Of a stretch of DNA of 39,531 bases, positions 1-8,438 are shown piece after piece (the first letter of the stretch is position 1; every line of letters starts with the position of its first letter). The translations under genes and the position numbers were made by a program. A model generated the notes under the pieces. The model did no database searches. It was given only the letters and a program-made list of their open reading frames with translations, and had not been told where the DNA came from. This DNA comes from Candidatus Intestinimonas stercoravium (GTDB lineage: Bacteria; Bacillota; Clostridia; Oscillospirales; Oscillospiraceae), in the NCBI GenBank assembly GCA_019117605.1, contig DWZK01000071.1, positions 1-39,531 of the forward strand, read 5' to 3'.

Positions 1-1
1 C

Positions 2-235
2 ACCCGTGAGCAGCTGGCCGTGATGCTCTACCGGTACGCCGGCGGCGCCGCCGCCGGGGCGGACCTGAGCGCCTACCCCGATGCCTCCAGCGTGTCCTCC
101 TGGGCCGTTGAGGCCATGGGCTGGGCCGTGTCCAACGGCATCCTGTCCGGCAACGAGGCCGGCCAGCTGAACCCCGGCGGGGCCGCGACCCGCGCCGAGG
201 TGGCCCAGATGCTGCTCAACTACAGCAAGATCTGA
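2..235 (+). CDS. S-layer homology (SLH) domain protein, C-terminal fragment
   Basis: The reading frame is open from the window edge to a TGA. It begins TREQLAVMLYRYAG, the usual end of one SLH repeat. A second near-complete repeat follows, with SSWAVEAMGWAVSNGILSG and then TRAEVAQMLLNYSKI at the C-terminus. SLH domains bind pyruvylated secondary cell-wall polymer and anchor exported proteins to the surface. The N-terminal part, which would show the actual function, lies outside the window. A strong hairpin terminator follows about 30 bp after the stop. Confidence 0.85.
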   Translation, partial: TREQLAVMLYRYAGGAAAGADLSAYPDASSVSSWAVEAMGWAVSNGILSGNEAGQLNPGGAATRAEVAQMLLNYSKI

Positions 236-266
236 GCCGGAAGACGACCGCACAGCGGAACACGAG

Positions 267-304
267 AACGAGGGCCCGGCGGCATCAGCCGCCGGGCCCT
301 CGTT
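267..304 (+). terminator. Rho-independent terminator after the SLH gene
   Basis: This is a perfect 16-bp inverted repeat (267-282 with 289-304) with a 6-nt loop, CATCAG. The right arm ends in TCGTT and runs into TTCG. Its place just after the SLH stop codon fits a terminator. The T-tract is short. Confidence 0.75.
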
Positions 305-335
305 TCGTCTGCGCATGGGTCCGGGCATAAAAGAT

Positions 336-378
336 CGGCCTGTCAAAGGGGACCTAAAGGCATCCCTTTGACAGGCCG
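336..378 (-). terminator. Terminator of the minus-strand sigma-54 operon
   Basis: A perfect 15-bp inverted repeat (336-350 with 364-378) with a 13-nt loop lies about 10 bp past the stop of the last operon gene. On the minus strand the stem is followed by ATCTTTTATG, a modest U-rich tail. Confidence 0.7.
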
Positions 379-387
379 GGAAAAGAG

Positions 388-1452
388 CTATCTGTCGCTC
401 CCCTGCTCATGCTGGATACAGAGCCTGCCCTCGTTCTCGAACTTGCGCAGCATGCTGAAGCACTTGCTGCAGCTGACGCAGAGGGAGTCCTCCCCCCGCT
501 CCAGCCGTCCGACCAGGTCGGGCTGGCAGAGGAAGGGACGGCTCATAGAGACCAGGTCGATCCCCGCGTCCAGCACCCGCCGGACATCCTCCATGGTCCG
601 GATGCCTCCCACCAGCATCACCGGCAGGCCGCTGCCGGCGCGCAGCTTCGCCGCGCGTTCCAGATAGTAGGTGTGCTTTCCCGCGCGCCCCTGGGGGGTG
701 AAATCGTGTCCGCTGACCTCTATCGCGCAGACCCCCAGCTCGGCGCACGCGCGTCCCATCCACATCAGGGCGTCTTCGTACTCCGTGTCGTCCTGCTCGG
801 CGTTGCTGTTGATCTTGATGCAGACCGGATATCCCGTGCGCACGGCTCCTTTCACTGCGGCGATCACCTCTGCCGGGAAGCGGAAGCGTTTCTCCGGCGT
901 CCCGCCGTAGTCGTCCTCCCTCCGGTTGAAGAAGGGGCTGATGAACTGGCTGAGGAGGTAGCCGTGAGCGCAGTGGATCTGGATGCCGTCGTAGCCCGCT
1001 GCCTCCGCCCGGGCGGCGGCGGCGGCGAAGTCCCGGGCCACTCTGGCCATGTCGTCCTCCGTCATGGCCCTGGCCGGCCGGCCGGTATAGGGGGACGTGA
1101 CCCCAGAGGGGCTGAGGGGATCCTCACAGAGGCTGGCCGCCCCGCCGTGGTTGAGCTGGACGAACACCTTGCCCCCCTCTTCATGGACAGCCTCCACGAT
1201 CTCCTTGTGGTGGGCGATGCAGCTCTCATCCCAGAGCCCGGCCTGGGTCCGGGACGCCTGCCCGTCCGGGGAGATATAGACCATCTCCGTGATAATCAGG
1301 CCCACCCGCTCTCTGGCAAGCGTGCGGTACCGTTCGATCCCCGTCCTCCCCACTACGCCTTCAGAGGCATAGGGGCTCACTGTCGCCGACCGGACGAAGC
1401 GGTCTCGCAGGGGAACGCCTGCTAATGTATACGGCTGGAAAGGATCTGTCAT
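388..1452 (-). CDS. Old-yellow-enzyme family flavin oxidoreductase, single barrel with Fe-S cysteines
   Basis: The 354-residue protein is an FMN-binding TIM barrel of the NADH:flavin oxidoreductase/2-enoate reductase family. Visible family marks are VQLNHGGAAS (98-107), the catalytic pair in IHCAHGYL (H160, H163), FNRREDDYGG (175-184) and VGGIRTMEDV (281-290). The C-terminus carries C325, C328, C331 and C345, matching the [4Fe-4S] site of 2,4-dienoyl-CoA and 2-enoate reductases. It stops there, so the FAD and NAD(P) domains of the roughly 670-residue family members are missing. It would therefore need a separate electron donor. A role in reducing an enoyl or dienoyl intermediate is inferred from its place as the last gene of a CoA-thioester operon, 14 bp after a CoA-transferase gene. 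Confidence 0.85.
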   Translation of the reverse strand: MTDPFQPYTLAGVPLRDRFVRSATVSPYASEGVVGRTGIERYRTLARERVGLIITEMVYISPDGQASRTQAGLWDESCIAHHKEIVEAVHEEGGKVFVQLNHGGAASLCEDPLSPSGVTSPYTGRPARAMTEDDMARVARDFAAAAARAEAAGYDGIQIHCAHGYLLSQFISPFFNRREDDYGGTPEKRFRFPAEVIAAVKGAVRTGYPVCIKINSNAEQDDTEYEDALMWMGRACAELGVCAIEVSGHDFTPQGRAGKHTYYLERAAKLRAGSGLPVMLVGGIRTMEDVRRVLDAGIDLVSMSRPFLCQPDLVGRLERGEDSLCVSCSKCFSMLRKFENEGRLCIQHEQGSDR

Positions 1453-1466
1453 CGTTCGTCTCCCTC

Positions 1467-2663
1467 CTATCTCTTGCTCCAGCGCTCCTGGAGCGCCCGG
1501 ACCTCTTCCGGACGCAGGCCGTACCGTCCCAGGATCTCCTCACTGTCCTCTCCCACCGCCGGGGCCCGCTTGATGCGCCCGGGGGTCTCGGAGAATTTCG
1601 CCGCACAGCCCCGGGCCGTGAAGCGGTCCATAGAGGTGACTCCGCCCGGCGTGGGGACCTCCACCAGATAGCCCTGGTCCCGCACATGGGGGTCGCTCCA
1701 CACATCTTCCTGGTCGAACACCTTGGCGGAGGGGATGCCCGCCTGGTCCAGCAGGGCCGCCGCCTCGGAGATGTCGTCAAAGCCGGCCAGCCACTCCTCG
1801 ATGATAGTGATGAGGGCTCCGGCGTTGGCCCGCCGCTGCTGGAGGGTGCAGAACCTGGGGTCATCCTCCAGCTCCGGGCACTCCAGGACCTGGCAGAGGG
1901 CCTTCCAGAGCTTGGGGCTGATGACCGCCAGCACGAGGCTCTGTCCCTCTCTCCCCTGGAACAGGCCGTAGGGCGCCAGGGTATTGTGGTGGTTGCCCGA
2001 GCGGGTCAGCTTCTGTCCGATGTTGAGATACTCCACCGCCCCGTTGAGATAGATCATGGTCATGAGCAGCGAGACGTCCACATGCTGCCCCTGTCCGGTC
2101 CGCTCCGCATGGCGGAGCGCGGCCAGGATGCTGCCGAAGGCGTTGAGCGCCCCCACATAGTCGGACAGTGTGGTCCCGCTCTTCACCGGGGGGCCGTCCG
2201 GATCCCCGCAGAGGTCCATGACACCGGACATGGCCTGGGCGATCAGGTCGTAGCCGGGTTTCTGCGAATAGGGCCCCGCCTGGCCGAAGGCTGAGATCGA
2301 GCAGTAGACCAGCCTGGGGTTGATGCGGTGCATCGCCTCATAGCCCAGTCCCAGCCGGTCCATGACGCCGGGGCGGGCGCTCTCCACCAGGATGTCGCAG
2401 TCCTGGACCATGCCCTTGAGCAGCTCCACGGCCTCCGGATCCTTCAGATCCATGGTCACCGATCTCTTCCCCCGGTCCAGCCAGGCCCCCAGGAGGCTCG
2501 TGCCGTCCACCTGGATGCCATAGGTCCGCTCGTCGTTCCCGGTCACGGGCCGCTCGATCTTGATGACCTCCGCCCCGTAATCGGCCAGCATCCCCGTACA
2601 ACAGGGGCCGGCGGCATTGGCTGTGAAATCCAGCACCCGGATCCCTTCTAACATATCGCGCAT
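1467..2663 (-). CDS. CaiB/BaiF (class III) CoA-transferase, second copy
   Basis: The protein has 398 residues, the usual length of class III CoA-transferases, which move CoA between carboxylic acids. The N-terminus has LEGIRVLDFTANAAGP and the ADYGAEVIKIERP segment. GYDLIAQAMSG lies at 137-147. Aligned to formyl-CoA transferase, the catalytic aspartate (Asp169 there) falls on D168 in LSDYVG. It resembles the transferase at 8439-9647 but is clearly diverged, so the operon carries two. A plausible split is activation of the incoming acid and recovery of CoA from the product, but the substrates cannot be read from sequence. The start codon is an ATG; M4 (MLEGI) is a possible alternative. Confidence 0.92.
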   Translation of the reverse strand: MRDMLEGIRVLDFTANAAGPCCTGMLADYGAEVIKIERPVTGNDERTYGIQVDGTSLLGAWLDRGKRSVTMDLKDPEAVELLKGMVQDCDILVESARPGVMDRLGLGYEAMHRINPRLVYCSISAFGQAGPYSQKPGYDLIAQAMSGVMDLCGDPDGPPVKSGTTLSDYVGALNAFGSILAALRHAERTGQGQHVDVSLLMTMIYLNGAVEYLNIGQKLTRSGNHHNTLAPYGLFQGREGQSLVLAVISPKLWKALCQVLECPELEDDPRFCTLQQRRANAGALITIIEEWLAGFDDISEAAALLDQAGIPSAKVFDQEDVWSDPHVRDQGYLVEVPTPGGVTSMDRFTARGCAAKFSETPGRIKRAPAVGEDSEEILGRYGLRPEEVRALQERWSKR

Positions 2664-2725
2664 GCTATCGCCTTCTTTCCATTGGAGATACGCCCCGGAG
2701 GCGGGCGGCCTCCGGGGCGGCAGGA

Positions 2726-4048
2726 TCAGCTGAATACGCCCGTGACGACCAGGGCCAGCGTGATGATGATGACGAACACATTGGGGAACAGTGTAGACTT
2801 GGTGTAGATGATCACCGCGTCCTTATAGGGGATCTTGCCGGTACCGGAGGCGTTGACCACGCCGGTGTTGTGGGGCGGATACATGAAGTTGCTCACCGCG
2901 GTATACAGCCGGAAGGTGGCCGCGCTGCTCAGGCCCGCCTGCTGGAAATAGCTCACCACCTGCTCGCCGAACGCGGGCATGGAGGAAGAGGAAGAGCCCA
3001 GCAGCACAGTGCCGAACATGGACAGGAAGATGGCGGCGAAGAGGGGGTCTGCGTTGTTGAGCTGGTCGCTGATGAAGGTGTAGCCGGGCATGTTCCGGAT
3101 CACCGTGCCCAGGGCGGCGGCGCCGCAGACGTTGATCAGCGCCACGAAGACGGAGGTGGCGCCCCCGTTGATGGTGGACTTGATCTTCCCCTTCAGACGG
3201 CTCCACATGAAGATCACCGCCAGCACACAGCCGATGGTGAGGGCCACCATGGTGGGGATGCCGGAGGCAGCGATCACGATCATGACCACCATGGGGACAG
3301 CAGCCTGGAACAGGCGGGGGACATCCCCCTCCTGGCCCTTGTAGGACTCCATCTGCAGCTTCCAGATCTCATCGCCGCCGGGGAAGAAGCCCTCCCCCTT
3401 CCGCATATGGGAGGTAACGTCCAGATTGATGAAGATGGCGTCGAAGACGAAGTAGAGGACGGTCATCAGGATGGAGAGCACCGGAAGGGTGCCCACGTTG
3501 GACCCGGAGAGGGTGGCAGCCACAGAGGGCACCGAGGACACGGAGCCCAGGAGATAGTAGGCCGCGATACATCCGCCGGAGCCGTAGCAGTAATAGCGCC
3601 AGGGGATGTTCAGGTCGTGGAACAGCTCCCGCCCGATGGGGAGGACGGTGAACACCACGATGAAGCCGTGGATGCCCACATAGGTGCAGATGAAGTACAT
3701 GATGACCAGGAAGTACACGGCGCAGGAGGGCTTGAACTTGGGGCTCGCCTTGTCGATGAGCTTCAAGAGCGCGTAGGCGATGGCCTTGGCGCCTCCCGTG
3801 ACGTCCATGATCTTGCCGAAGATGCCGCCCAGCGCGAAGATCATGAAGTAGGACTGGGCAGAGCTGGCCAGGCCCACGATCCAATAATCGGTCAGGCCGG
3901 TGACGACGTTGACGCCGCCGAAGATCAGGATGACGACGGCGCCGATGGCGGCGGAGACGGCCAGGTTGTTCCCTTTGAAGGAGAGGCCGATGAACACCGC
4001 CACGCCGAGGATGATGCCGATAAAGCTGATCAGCGCTGTAAATTCCAC
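2726..4048 (-). CDS. GntP-like (ion transporter superfamily) permease
   Basis: The 440-residue integral membrane protein has about a dozen hydrophobic segments. The layout is that of gluconate/H+ symporter-like permeases: an N-terminal hydrophobic pair, GIFGKIMDVTGGAKAIAYAL, and later LGTVIRNMPGY and LLGSSSSSMPAFGEQ. Family members carry small organic acid anions with H+ or Na+. Its place among CoA-transferase and acyl-CoA genes suggests it imports the acid the operon uses, or exports a product. It starts 24 bp after the end of another transporter gene of a different fold, so the operon has two transport routes. Confidence 0.8.
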   Translation of the reverse strand: MEFTALISFIGIILGVAVFIGLSFKGNNLAVSAAIGAVVILIFGGVNVVTGLTDYWIVGLASSAQSYFMIFALGGIFGKIMDVTGGAKAIAYALLKLIDKASPKFKPSCAVYFLVIMYFICTYVGIHGFIVVFTVLPIGRELFHDLNIPWRYYCYGSGGCIAAYYLLGSVSSVPSVAATLSGSNVGTLPVLSILMTVLYFVFDAIFINLDVTSHMRKGEGFFPGGDEIWKLQMESYKGQEGDVPRLFQAAVPMVVMIVIAASGIPTMVALTIGCVLAVIFMWSRLKGKIKSTINGGATSVFVALINVCGAAALGTVIRNMPGYTFISDQLNNADPLFAAIFLSMFGTVLLGSSSSSMPAFGEQVVSYFQQAGLSSAATFRLYTAVSNFMYPPHNTGVVNASGTGKIPYKDAVIIYTKSTLFPNVFVIIITLALVVTGVFS

Positions 4049-4072
4049 AGAGGTTCCTCCTTTTCTCTCAGA

Positions 4073-5302
4073 TCATTTCTCTCCTTGTTCCTGCTCGTCC
4101 TGGGCAGGGGGAGCCTTCACCGCGCCGACTCCGGCGGGGAATACGATCTCTCCCTTCTCCTTGAGCATCTTCCCCACCCTGTGGATGGAGATGGGGCCCA
4201 GGATGAGGAGCGGATAGAACCAGGTCCAGGAGCGCATCCCGCCGAGCATCTTATAGCCCCGGTCCACGATGGCGGTGAGGCCCAGGGAGCCGATGACCGT
4301 AGAGGCACACAGGAAGAATACGATCAGGATGCTGGTACACACCTTCTCATTTTTGACCGCCTTCCCCAGCAGCAGCTTGTACCGGGAGATGCCCCCCAGC
4401 AGCAGGGAGCCCGCAGTGGAGATATAGGCGATATACAGTACCACATAGTACACCACGCGGAAGATGGAGCCGGGCGCGCCGGAGAGCTGCTGCAGGACCG
4501 TGAGATAAGGCAGGGTCTCGTTGTTGACGCCGGGGAACCAGGCCAGGGCCGCCAGGGTGCACATGACCATGGAGGCAGTGCCGAAGAGGAAGCCCAGCAG
4601 ACATGCCTTGTTGGTCTCCTTCCGGCTCTCGAACTGCCGGGAGTAGACGATGCCCGTGGCCACGAAGCCGCTCTGTGTCATGCCGTAAGTGATCCCGTCC
4701 AGCACGGTGGAGCCCAGGGTCTCCTTTCCCGGTTCGATATAGCTGTTCAGCTCCCCCGCCATGACGGCCTTCAAGTTGTCCCAGCCCATGGTGATGATCA
4801 CCACGCACATGATGATCAGGAGCACCAGCATGGGGACGGAGATGCCGCCCAGCTTTTTCAGCACGCCCCCGCCGCTCAGGAAGATGAGCAGCATCAGAGC
4901 GGTGAAGAGGACCATCCCGATGTAATAATTCAAGCCGAACGCGGACTCCAGCAGAGCGCCCGAGCCGGCGATGCAGGTGCCCGAGACCACCACCACGGAA
5001 AAGAGCGTGATCAGGTCCCACACCACGTTCATGACCGAGCCCAATATCCGGTTGGGCCAGTAGATCGTTTTCACCACATCATGGTAGTTCTCCGCCTTGA
5101 TGAGACGGGCATACTCCATGATGATCCATGCGAAGGCTACCGACGCGATCCAGACCACCACGGCTCCCACCAGACCGATGGGACCGTGGAGCGAGCAGTA
5201 TTGGACGGCCAAGCGCCCCGTGGCCATGGATGCGCCGCAGGCATGGCCGAACCAGGTGAACGCGCAGGCGGTGGCCAGGGCCGTTTTCCTCTTGCCGCTC
5301 AA
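4073..5302 (-). CDS. YkvI-like membrane transporter (APC-type fold)
   Basis: The 409-residue protein has about ten hydrophobic segments. The N-terminus, FTWFGHACGASMATGRL, resembles the unwound first helix of YkvI-family proteins, a group related to amino-acid transporters of the APC superfamily. A hydrophilic, charged C-terminal tail (AQDEQEQGEK) follows the last helix. Function in this family is poorly defined. Context within the sigma-54 operon suggests uptake of the operon's substrate or a counter-ion partner. Assignment rests on overall pattern and the first helix, so the family name is less certain than the fact that it is a transporter. Confidence 0.7.
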   Translation of the reverse strand: MSGKRKTALATACAFTWFGHACGASMATGRLAVQYCSLHGPIGLVGAVVVWIASVAFAWIIMEYARLIKAENYHDVVKTIYWPNRILGSVMNVVWDLITLFSVVVVSGTCIAGSGALLESAFGLNYYIGMVLFTALMLLIFLSGGGVLKKLGGISVPMLVLLIIMCVVIITMGWDNLKAVMAGELNSYIEPGKETLGSTVLDGITYGMTQSGFVATGIVYSRQFESRKETNKACLLGFLFGTASMVMCTLAALAWFPGVNNETLPYLTVLQQLSGAPGSIFRVVYYVVLYIAYISTAGSLLLGGISRYKLLLGKAVKNEKVCTSILIVFFLCASTVIGSLGLTAIVDRGYKMLGGMRSWTWFYPLLILGPISIHRVGKMLKEKGEIVFPAGVGAVKAPPAQDEQEQGEK

Positions 5303-5346
5303 CTCTGTCTCCTCCCCTCATTTTTGACTAGGCGCGGCTCCTCTTT

Positions 5347-6330
5347 TTACCACTTCGCGATGGACGCCAAGCGGTCCGCCGCTGCCGCCGCGTCGCGGAC
5401 CAGCTCCTCCACGATCTCTTTGGCCGGTTTGACATCGCTGATGAGGCCGATGTCCTGGCCCACAGAGAACATCCCCTTGCTGGTGTCTCCCGTCCGATAG
5501 GCCTCCCGGCCCACCGCGCCGGAGATGATCGGCATGAGGTCCTGGAGGGTCACGCCCGGCTTCTTCTCCATCTCCAGGCACTGGTCCGCCGCCTCGTTGT
5601 GGGCCACCCGGATCATGTTGCGGATCGCCTTCTGGCAGAGGATCGTGTCCTTCTCCGTATGGTCGATGATCCACTGCTTGTGGTTCTGGGAGATGCAGCA
5701 CTCCGTGGCGTTGAGGAAGCGGGTCCCGATGACCACGCCCTCTGCCCCCAGGGCCAGGGCCGCCGCCATGCTCCGCCCGTTGCAGATGCCGCCGCCCACC
5801 AGGACGGGGATCGAGCAGAGCTCTACCGCCTTGTTGGCCACCACCATGGTGCCGATCAGGTCTGCGGCGGGGTGGCCTGCGGCCTCGGAGCCCACTATGG
5901 TCACGCAGTCCACGCCGCTCTTCTGGGCCCGGAGGGCGTGCCTGGGCATGGGGACCTTATGGACGGACTTCATCCCGTAGCTGTGGATGATGGGCACGAA
6001 TTCCGCGGGGTCCCTGCCCGAAGTCTCGATCACATCGATGCCCTCTTCCCCGCAGATGGTCAGGTACTGGCGGATCTTGTCCCCCATGTCGATATTGGGG
6101 ATCATGGAGATGTTCACGGCCAGCGGCTTGGCGGTGTGGGCGCGCATCCAGCGGACCGTCTCCCGGAAATCATCCAGGTCGGGATACATGCTGATGTTGG
6201 TGATGCCCAGGCCGCCCGCCTCGGAGATGGCCACCGCCAGCTCCTTGTTGGCCGCGTTCTGGAGCCCGCCGCACATGATGGGGTATTCGATCCCCAGTAC
6301 TTCTGTCATGCGTGTTTTGAAATGAGCCAT
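5347..6330 (-). CDS. Nitronate monooxygenase/FabK-like FMN oxidoreductase
   Basis: The 327-residue TIM-barrel flavoprotein has the family start, LGIEYPIMCGGL (12-23), and the FMN and active-site segment VGSEAAGHP (146-154). H153 sits at the position of the catalytic base of nitronate monooxygenases. VPVLVGGGI-type phosphate-binding residues follow (SIPVLVGGGICNGRSM). The family covers nitronate monooxygenases, the enoyl-ACP reductase FabK and various 2-enoyl reductases. In an anaerobe, inside an acyl-CoA operon, reduction of an enoyl thioester is more likely than an oxygen-dependent reaction. That is inference. It lies 83 bp after the acyl-CoA dehydrogenase gene. Confidence 0.82.
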   Translation of the reverse strand: MAHFKTRMTEVLGIEYPIMCGGLQNAANKELAVAISEAGGLGITNISMYPDLDDFRETVRWMRAHTAKPLAVNISMIPNIDMGDKIRQYLTICGEEGIDVIETSGRDPAEFVPIIHSYGMKSVHKVPMPRHALRAQKSGVDCVTIVGSEAAGHPAADLIGTMVVANKAVELCSIPVLVGGGICNGRSMAAALALGAEGVVIGTRFLNATECCISQNHKQWIIDHTEKDTILCQKAIRNMIRVAHNEAADQCLEMEKKPGVTLQDLMPIISGAVGREAYRTGDTSKGMFSVGQDIGLISDVKPAKEIVEELVRDAAAAADRLASIAKW

Positions 6331-6413
6331 ATGCCTGCTCCCTCCTTGTGATATAGGAGACGGGCTCCGCGGTCTTTTCCCACTGCCCCGGAGCCCGTCT
6401 CTCCCCCGCTGTT

Positions 6414-7571
6414 TTACCGGGTCACGATCCTCTGCTCATCCACCATGTTCTTGGCGATGATGGTGCGCTGGATCTCGTTGGTGCCCTCGAAGATCTGGAA
6501 GATCTTGGCGTCGCGATAGAGTTTCTCGATGGGGTACTCGCGGCTGTAGCCGTAGCCGCCGTGGATCTGCAGCGCCTCACAGGTGAGATAGACCACCATG
6601 TCGCCGGCGAAGCACTTGCACATGGAGGCCAGCTTGGCCGTGTCCTTGGCCTCCGCGTCGAAGGCCATAGCGGCCCGCCACACCAGCTGGCGGGCCGCCT
6701 CCAGCCGCATGCCCATATCGGCGAGCTTCGCCTGGATGATCTGATGCTTCCAGATCGGCTTGCCCTTCTGGATACGCTCCTGGGCATAGCGCACAGAGTG
6801 CTCCAGGGCGGCACGGGCCACGCCCAATGCGCTGGCGCCCGCACAGACACGGCCCTTATCCAGCGTCTGCATGACGATCTTGAAGCCATCGCCTTCCCTG
6901 CCGATCAGGGCGGAGGCGGGGATCTCACAGTCCTCCATGATCACATCCGCGGTGGCGGAGGAGCGGATGCCCAATTTATCCTCGTGCTTGCCGATGGACA
7001 GGCCGGGGGCCCCCTTCTCCACCATGAACATGGAGAAGCCCTTGGCCCCCGCCTCCTTGTCGGTGACCGCGAAGATCGTGATGATGTCCGCCAGAGGGGC
7101 GTTGGTGATGAAGCACTTGCGGCCGTTGAGGATGTACTTGTCCCCCTTCTTCACCGCCGTGGTCTTGTTGCTGGCCACATCGGAGCCGGCGTTGGGCTCG
7201 GTGAGGCCCAGGGCCAGCAGGCCGCCGCCGGTGACCACGTCGGCGTATTTCCGCTTCTGCTCCTCCGTGCCCGCGAAGTTGATGGGCTTGAAGCCCAGGC
7301 CGCAGGCGCCCACCGCCGAGCTGAAGCCGGCGTCGCCTCGGGAGAGCTCTTCACGGATGAGGGCGGTGGTCAGGAGGTCCACCCCTGCGCCGCCCCACTC
7401 CTCCGGGAGATCCAGGCAGGTGAGGCCCATGGTGACCGCCTTCTTGAAGGCCTCCATGGGGAACTCGCTCTTGTGGTCATACTCTGCGGCGATGGGGATG
7501 AGCTCCTTCTCCGCGAACTCTCGGGTCATGAGCTGCAGGTCGATCTGGTCAGAGGTGAAATGATAATCCAT
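6414..7571 (-). CDS. Acyl-CoA dehydrogenase of the sigma-54 operon
   Basis: The 385-residue flavoprotein has the normal family length. LALGLTEPNAGSD is the first FAD/substrate signature. The second ends in GGYGYSREYPIEKLYRDAK. The catalytic base is E362 in IFEGTNEIQR. It should remove hydrogens across C2-C3 of an acyl-CoA and pass electrons to an ETF. No etf genes lie in this operon, so it may use the etfBA pair at 14.2-16 kb. It is distinct from the bcd gene at 12936-14078. A strong start is seen at MDYHFTSDQ, 30 bp after the crotonase gene. Confidence 0.93.
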   Translation of the reverse strand: MDYHFTSDQIDLQLMTREFAEKELIPIAAEYDHKSEFPMEAFKKAVTMGLTCLDLPEEWGGAGVDLLTTALIREELSRGDAGFSSAVGACGLGFKPINFAGTEEQKRKYADVVTGGGLLALGLTEPNAGSDVASNKTTAVKKGDKYILNGRKCFITNAPLADIITIFAVTDKEAGAKGFSMFMVEKGAPGLSIGKHEDKLGIRSSATADVIMEDCEIPASALIGREGDGFKIVMQTLDKGRVCAGASALGVARAALEHSVRYAQERIQKGKPIWKHQIIQAKLADMGMRLEAARQLVWRAAMAFDAEAKDTAKLASMCKCFAGDMVVYLTCEALQIHGGYGYSREYPIEKLYRDAKIFQIFEGTNEIQRTIIAKNMVDEQRIVTR

Positions 7572-7601
7572 ATAGAACGCTCCCTTCTTCTATCCGATCT
7601 T

Positions 7602-8402
7602 TCAGTTGCCGGTGAACTGCGGCGCCCGCTTCTCCAGGAACGCGTTGACCGCTTCCGCGTGGTCCGCCGTCCTGGAGCAGGCGGGCATGAAGTTCATCTC
7701 GAACTCCTGCACCAGCTCCAGATCCGGGTAGTTGGTGAAGTTGATCATCTTCTTCTGATAGGCGATGGCCCGGGTGGGGCTGTTGGCCAGCTGCTCGGCC
7801 AGGGCGGCGGTCTCCTCCGCCAGCTTCCCCTCTTCCGCCAGCCGGTTCAGGATCCCGACGCGGAAGGCCTCTTCCCCCTTGAGGGTCTGGGCCAGCATAT
7901 AGAACTCACTGGCCCGGGCCGTCCCCACGATGCGGGTGAGGTTATAGACGCCGTTGGTGTCCCCGGAGAAGCCCATGCTGGTGAAGCCCGCGCCGATCTT
8001 GGTCTTGGGGTCTCCCACCCGGAAGTCGCTGGCAAAGGCCAGGGCGCTGCCCGCGCCGGAGGCCGCGCCGTTGATCATGGCGATGACCGGCTTGTTGCAG
8101 CGGCGGATATTGCGGGCGGCGGTGGCGATATACCGTACGCCGGTGTCGGGGAGAGCCTCTCCCGCGTCGATCCGCCGCTTGAATGCCTTGATGTCGCCTC
8201 CGGCGCAGAAGTGCTTCCCCGCGCCGGTCAGCACCACCACCCGGACCTCCTCCGCGAAGGAGCAGTACTCGAACACGTCGGCCAGCTCTTTCTCCATGTC
8301 CCAGGTCAGGGCGTTGAGGGCCTCCGGGCGGTCCAGCGTCACAGTGGCGATCCCCTTCTCGTCCACAGAGAAGCGGATATTCTCACACTTGCTCGTATAC
8401 AT
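7602..8402 (-). CDS. Crotonase-fold enzyme without the hydratase glutamates
   Basis: The 266-residue protein has the enoyl-CoA hydratase/isomerase fold: TLDRPEALNAL (22-32), the oxyanion-hole segment HFCAGGDIKAFKRR and a second oxyanion loop, NGAASGAGSALAFASD. The two glutamates needed for hydration (Glu144 and Glu164 in rat hydratase) align with A120 and F140. An aspartate, D148 in GFSGDTNG, sits where PaaG-type isomerases and some dehalogenases place their catalytic Asp. I therefore expect an isomerase or another crotonase-type reaction, not a standard hydration. The alignment is by eye. It lies 36 bp after the first CoA-transferase gene. Confidence 0.88.
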   Translation of the reverse strand: MYTSKCENIRFSVDEKGIATVTLDRPEALNALTWDMEKELADVFEYCSFAEEVRVVVLTGAGKHFCAGGDIKAFKRRIDAGEALPDTGVRYIATAARNIRRCNKPVIAMINGAASGAGSALAFASDFRVGDPKTKIGAGFTSMGFSGDTNGVYNLTRIVGTARASEFYMLAQTLKGEEAFRVGILNRLAEEGKLAEETAALAEQLANSPTRAIAYQKKMINFTNYPDLELVQEFEMNFMPACSRTADHAEAVNAFLEKRAPQFTGN

Positions 8403-8438
8403 GGTCGTTCCTCCTTCAAAAAGCCGTTCAGGCCCGTG

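Noticed and set aside
2870..5500. Very long plus-strand open frame opposite the two transporter genes
   Set aside because: It is antisense to two clear membrane-protein genes. Its product is rich in D, E, H and G, as expected from reading GC-rich genes backwards, and has no ribosome site or family motif.
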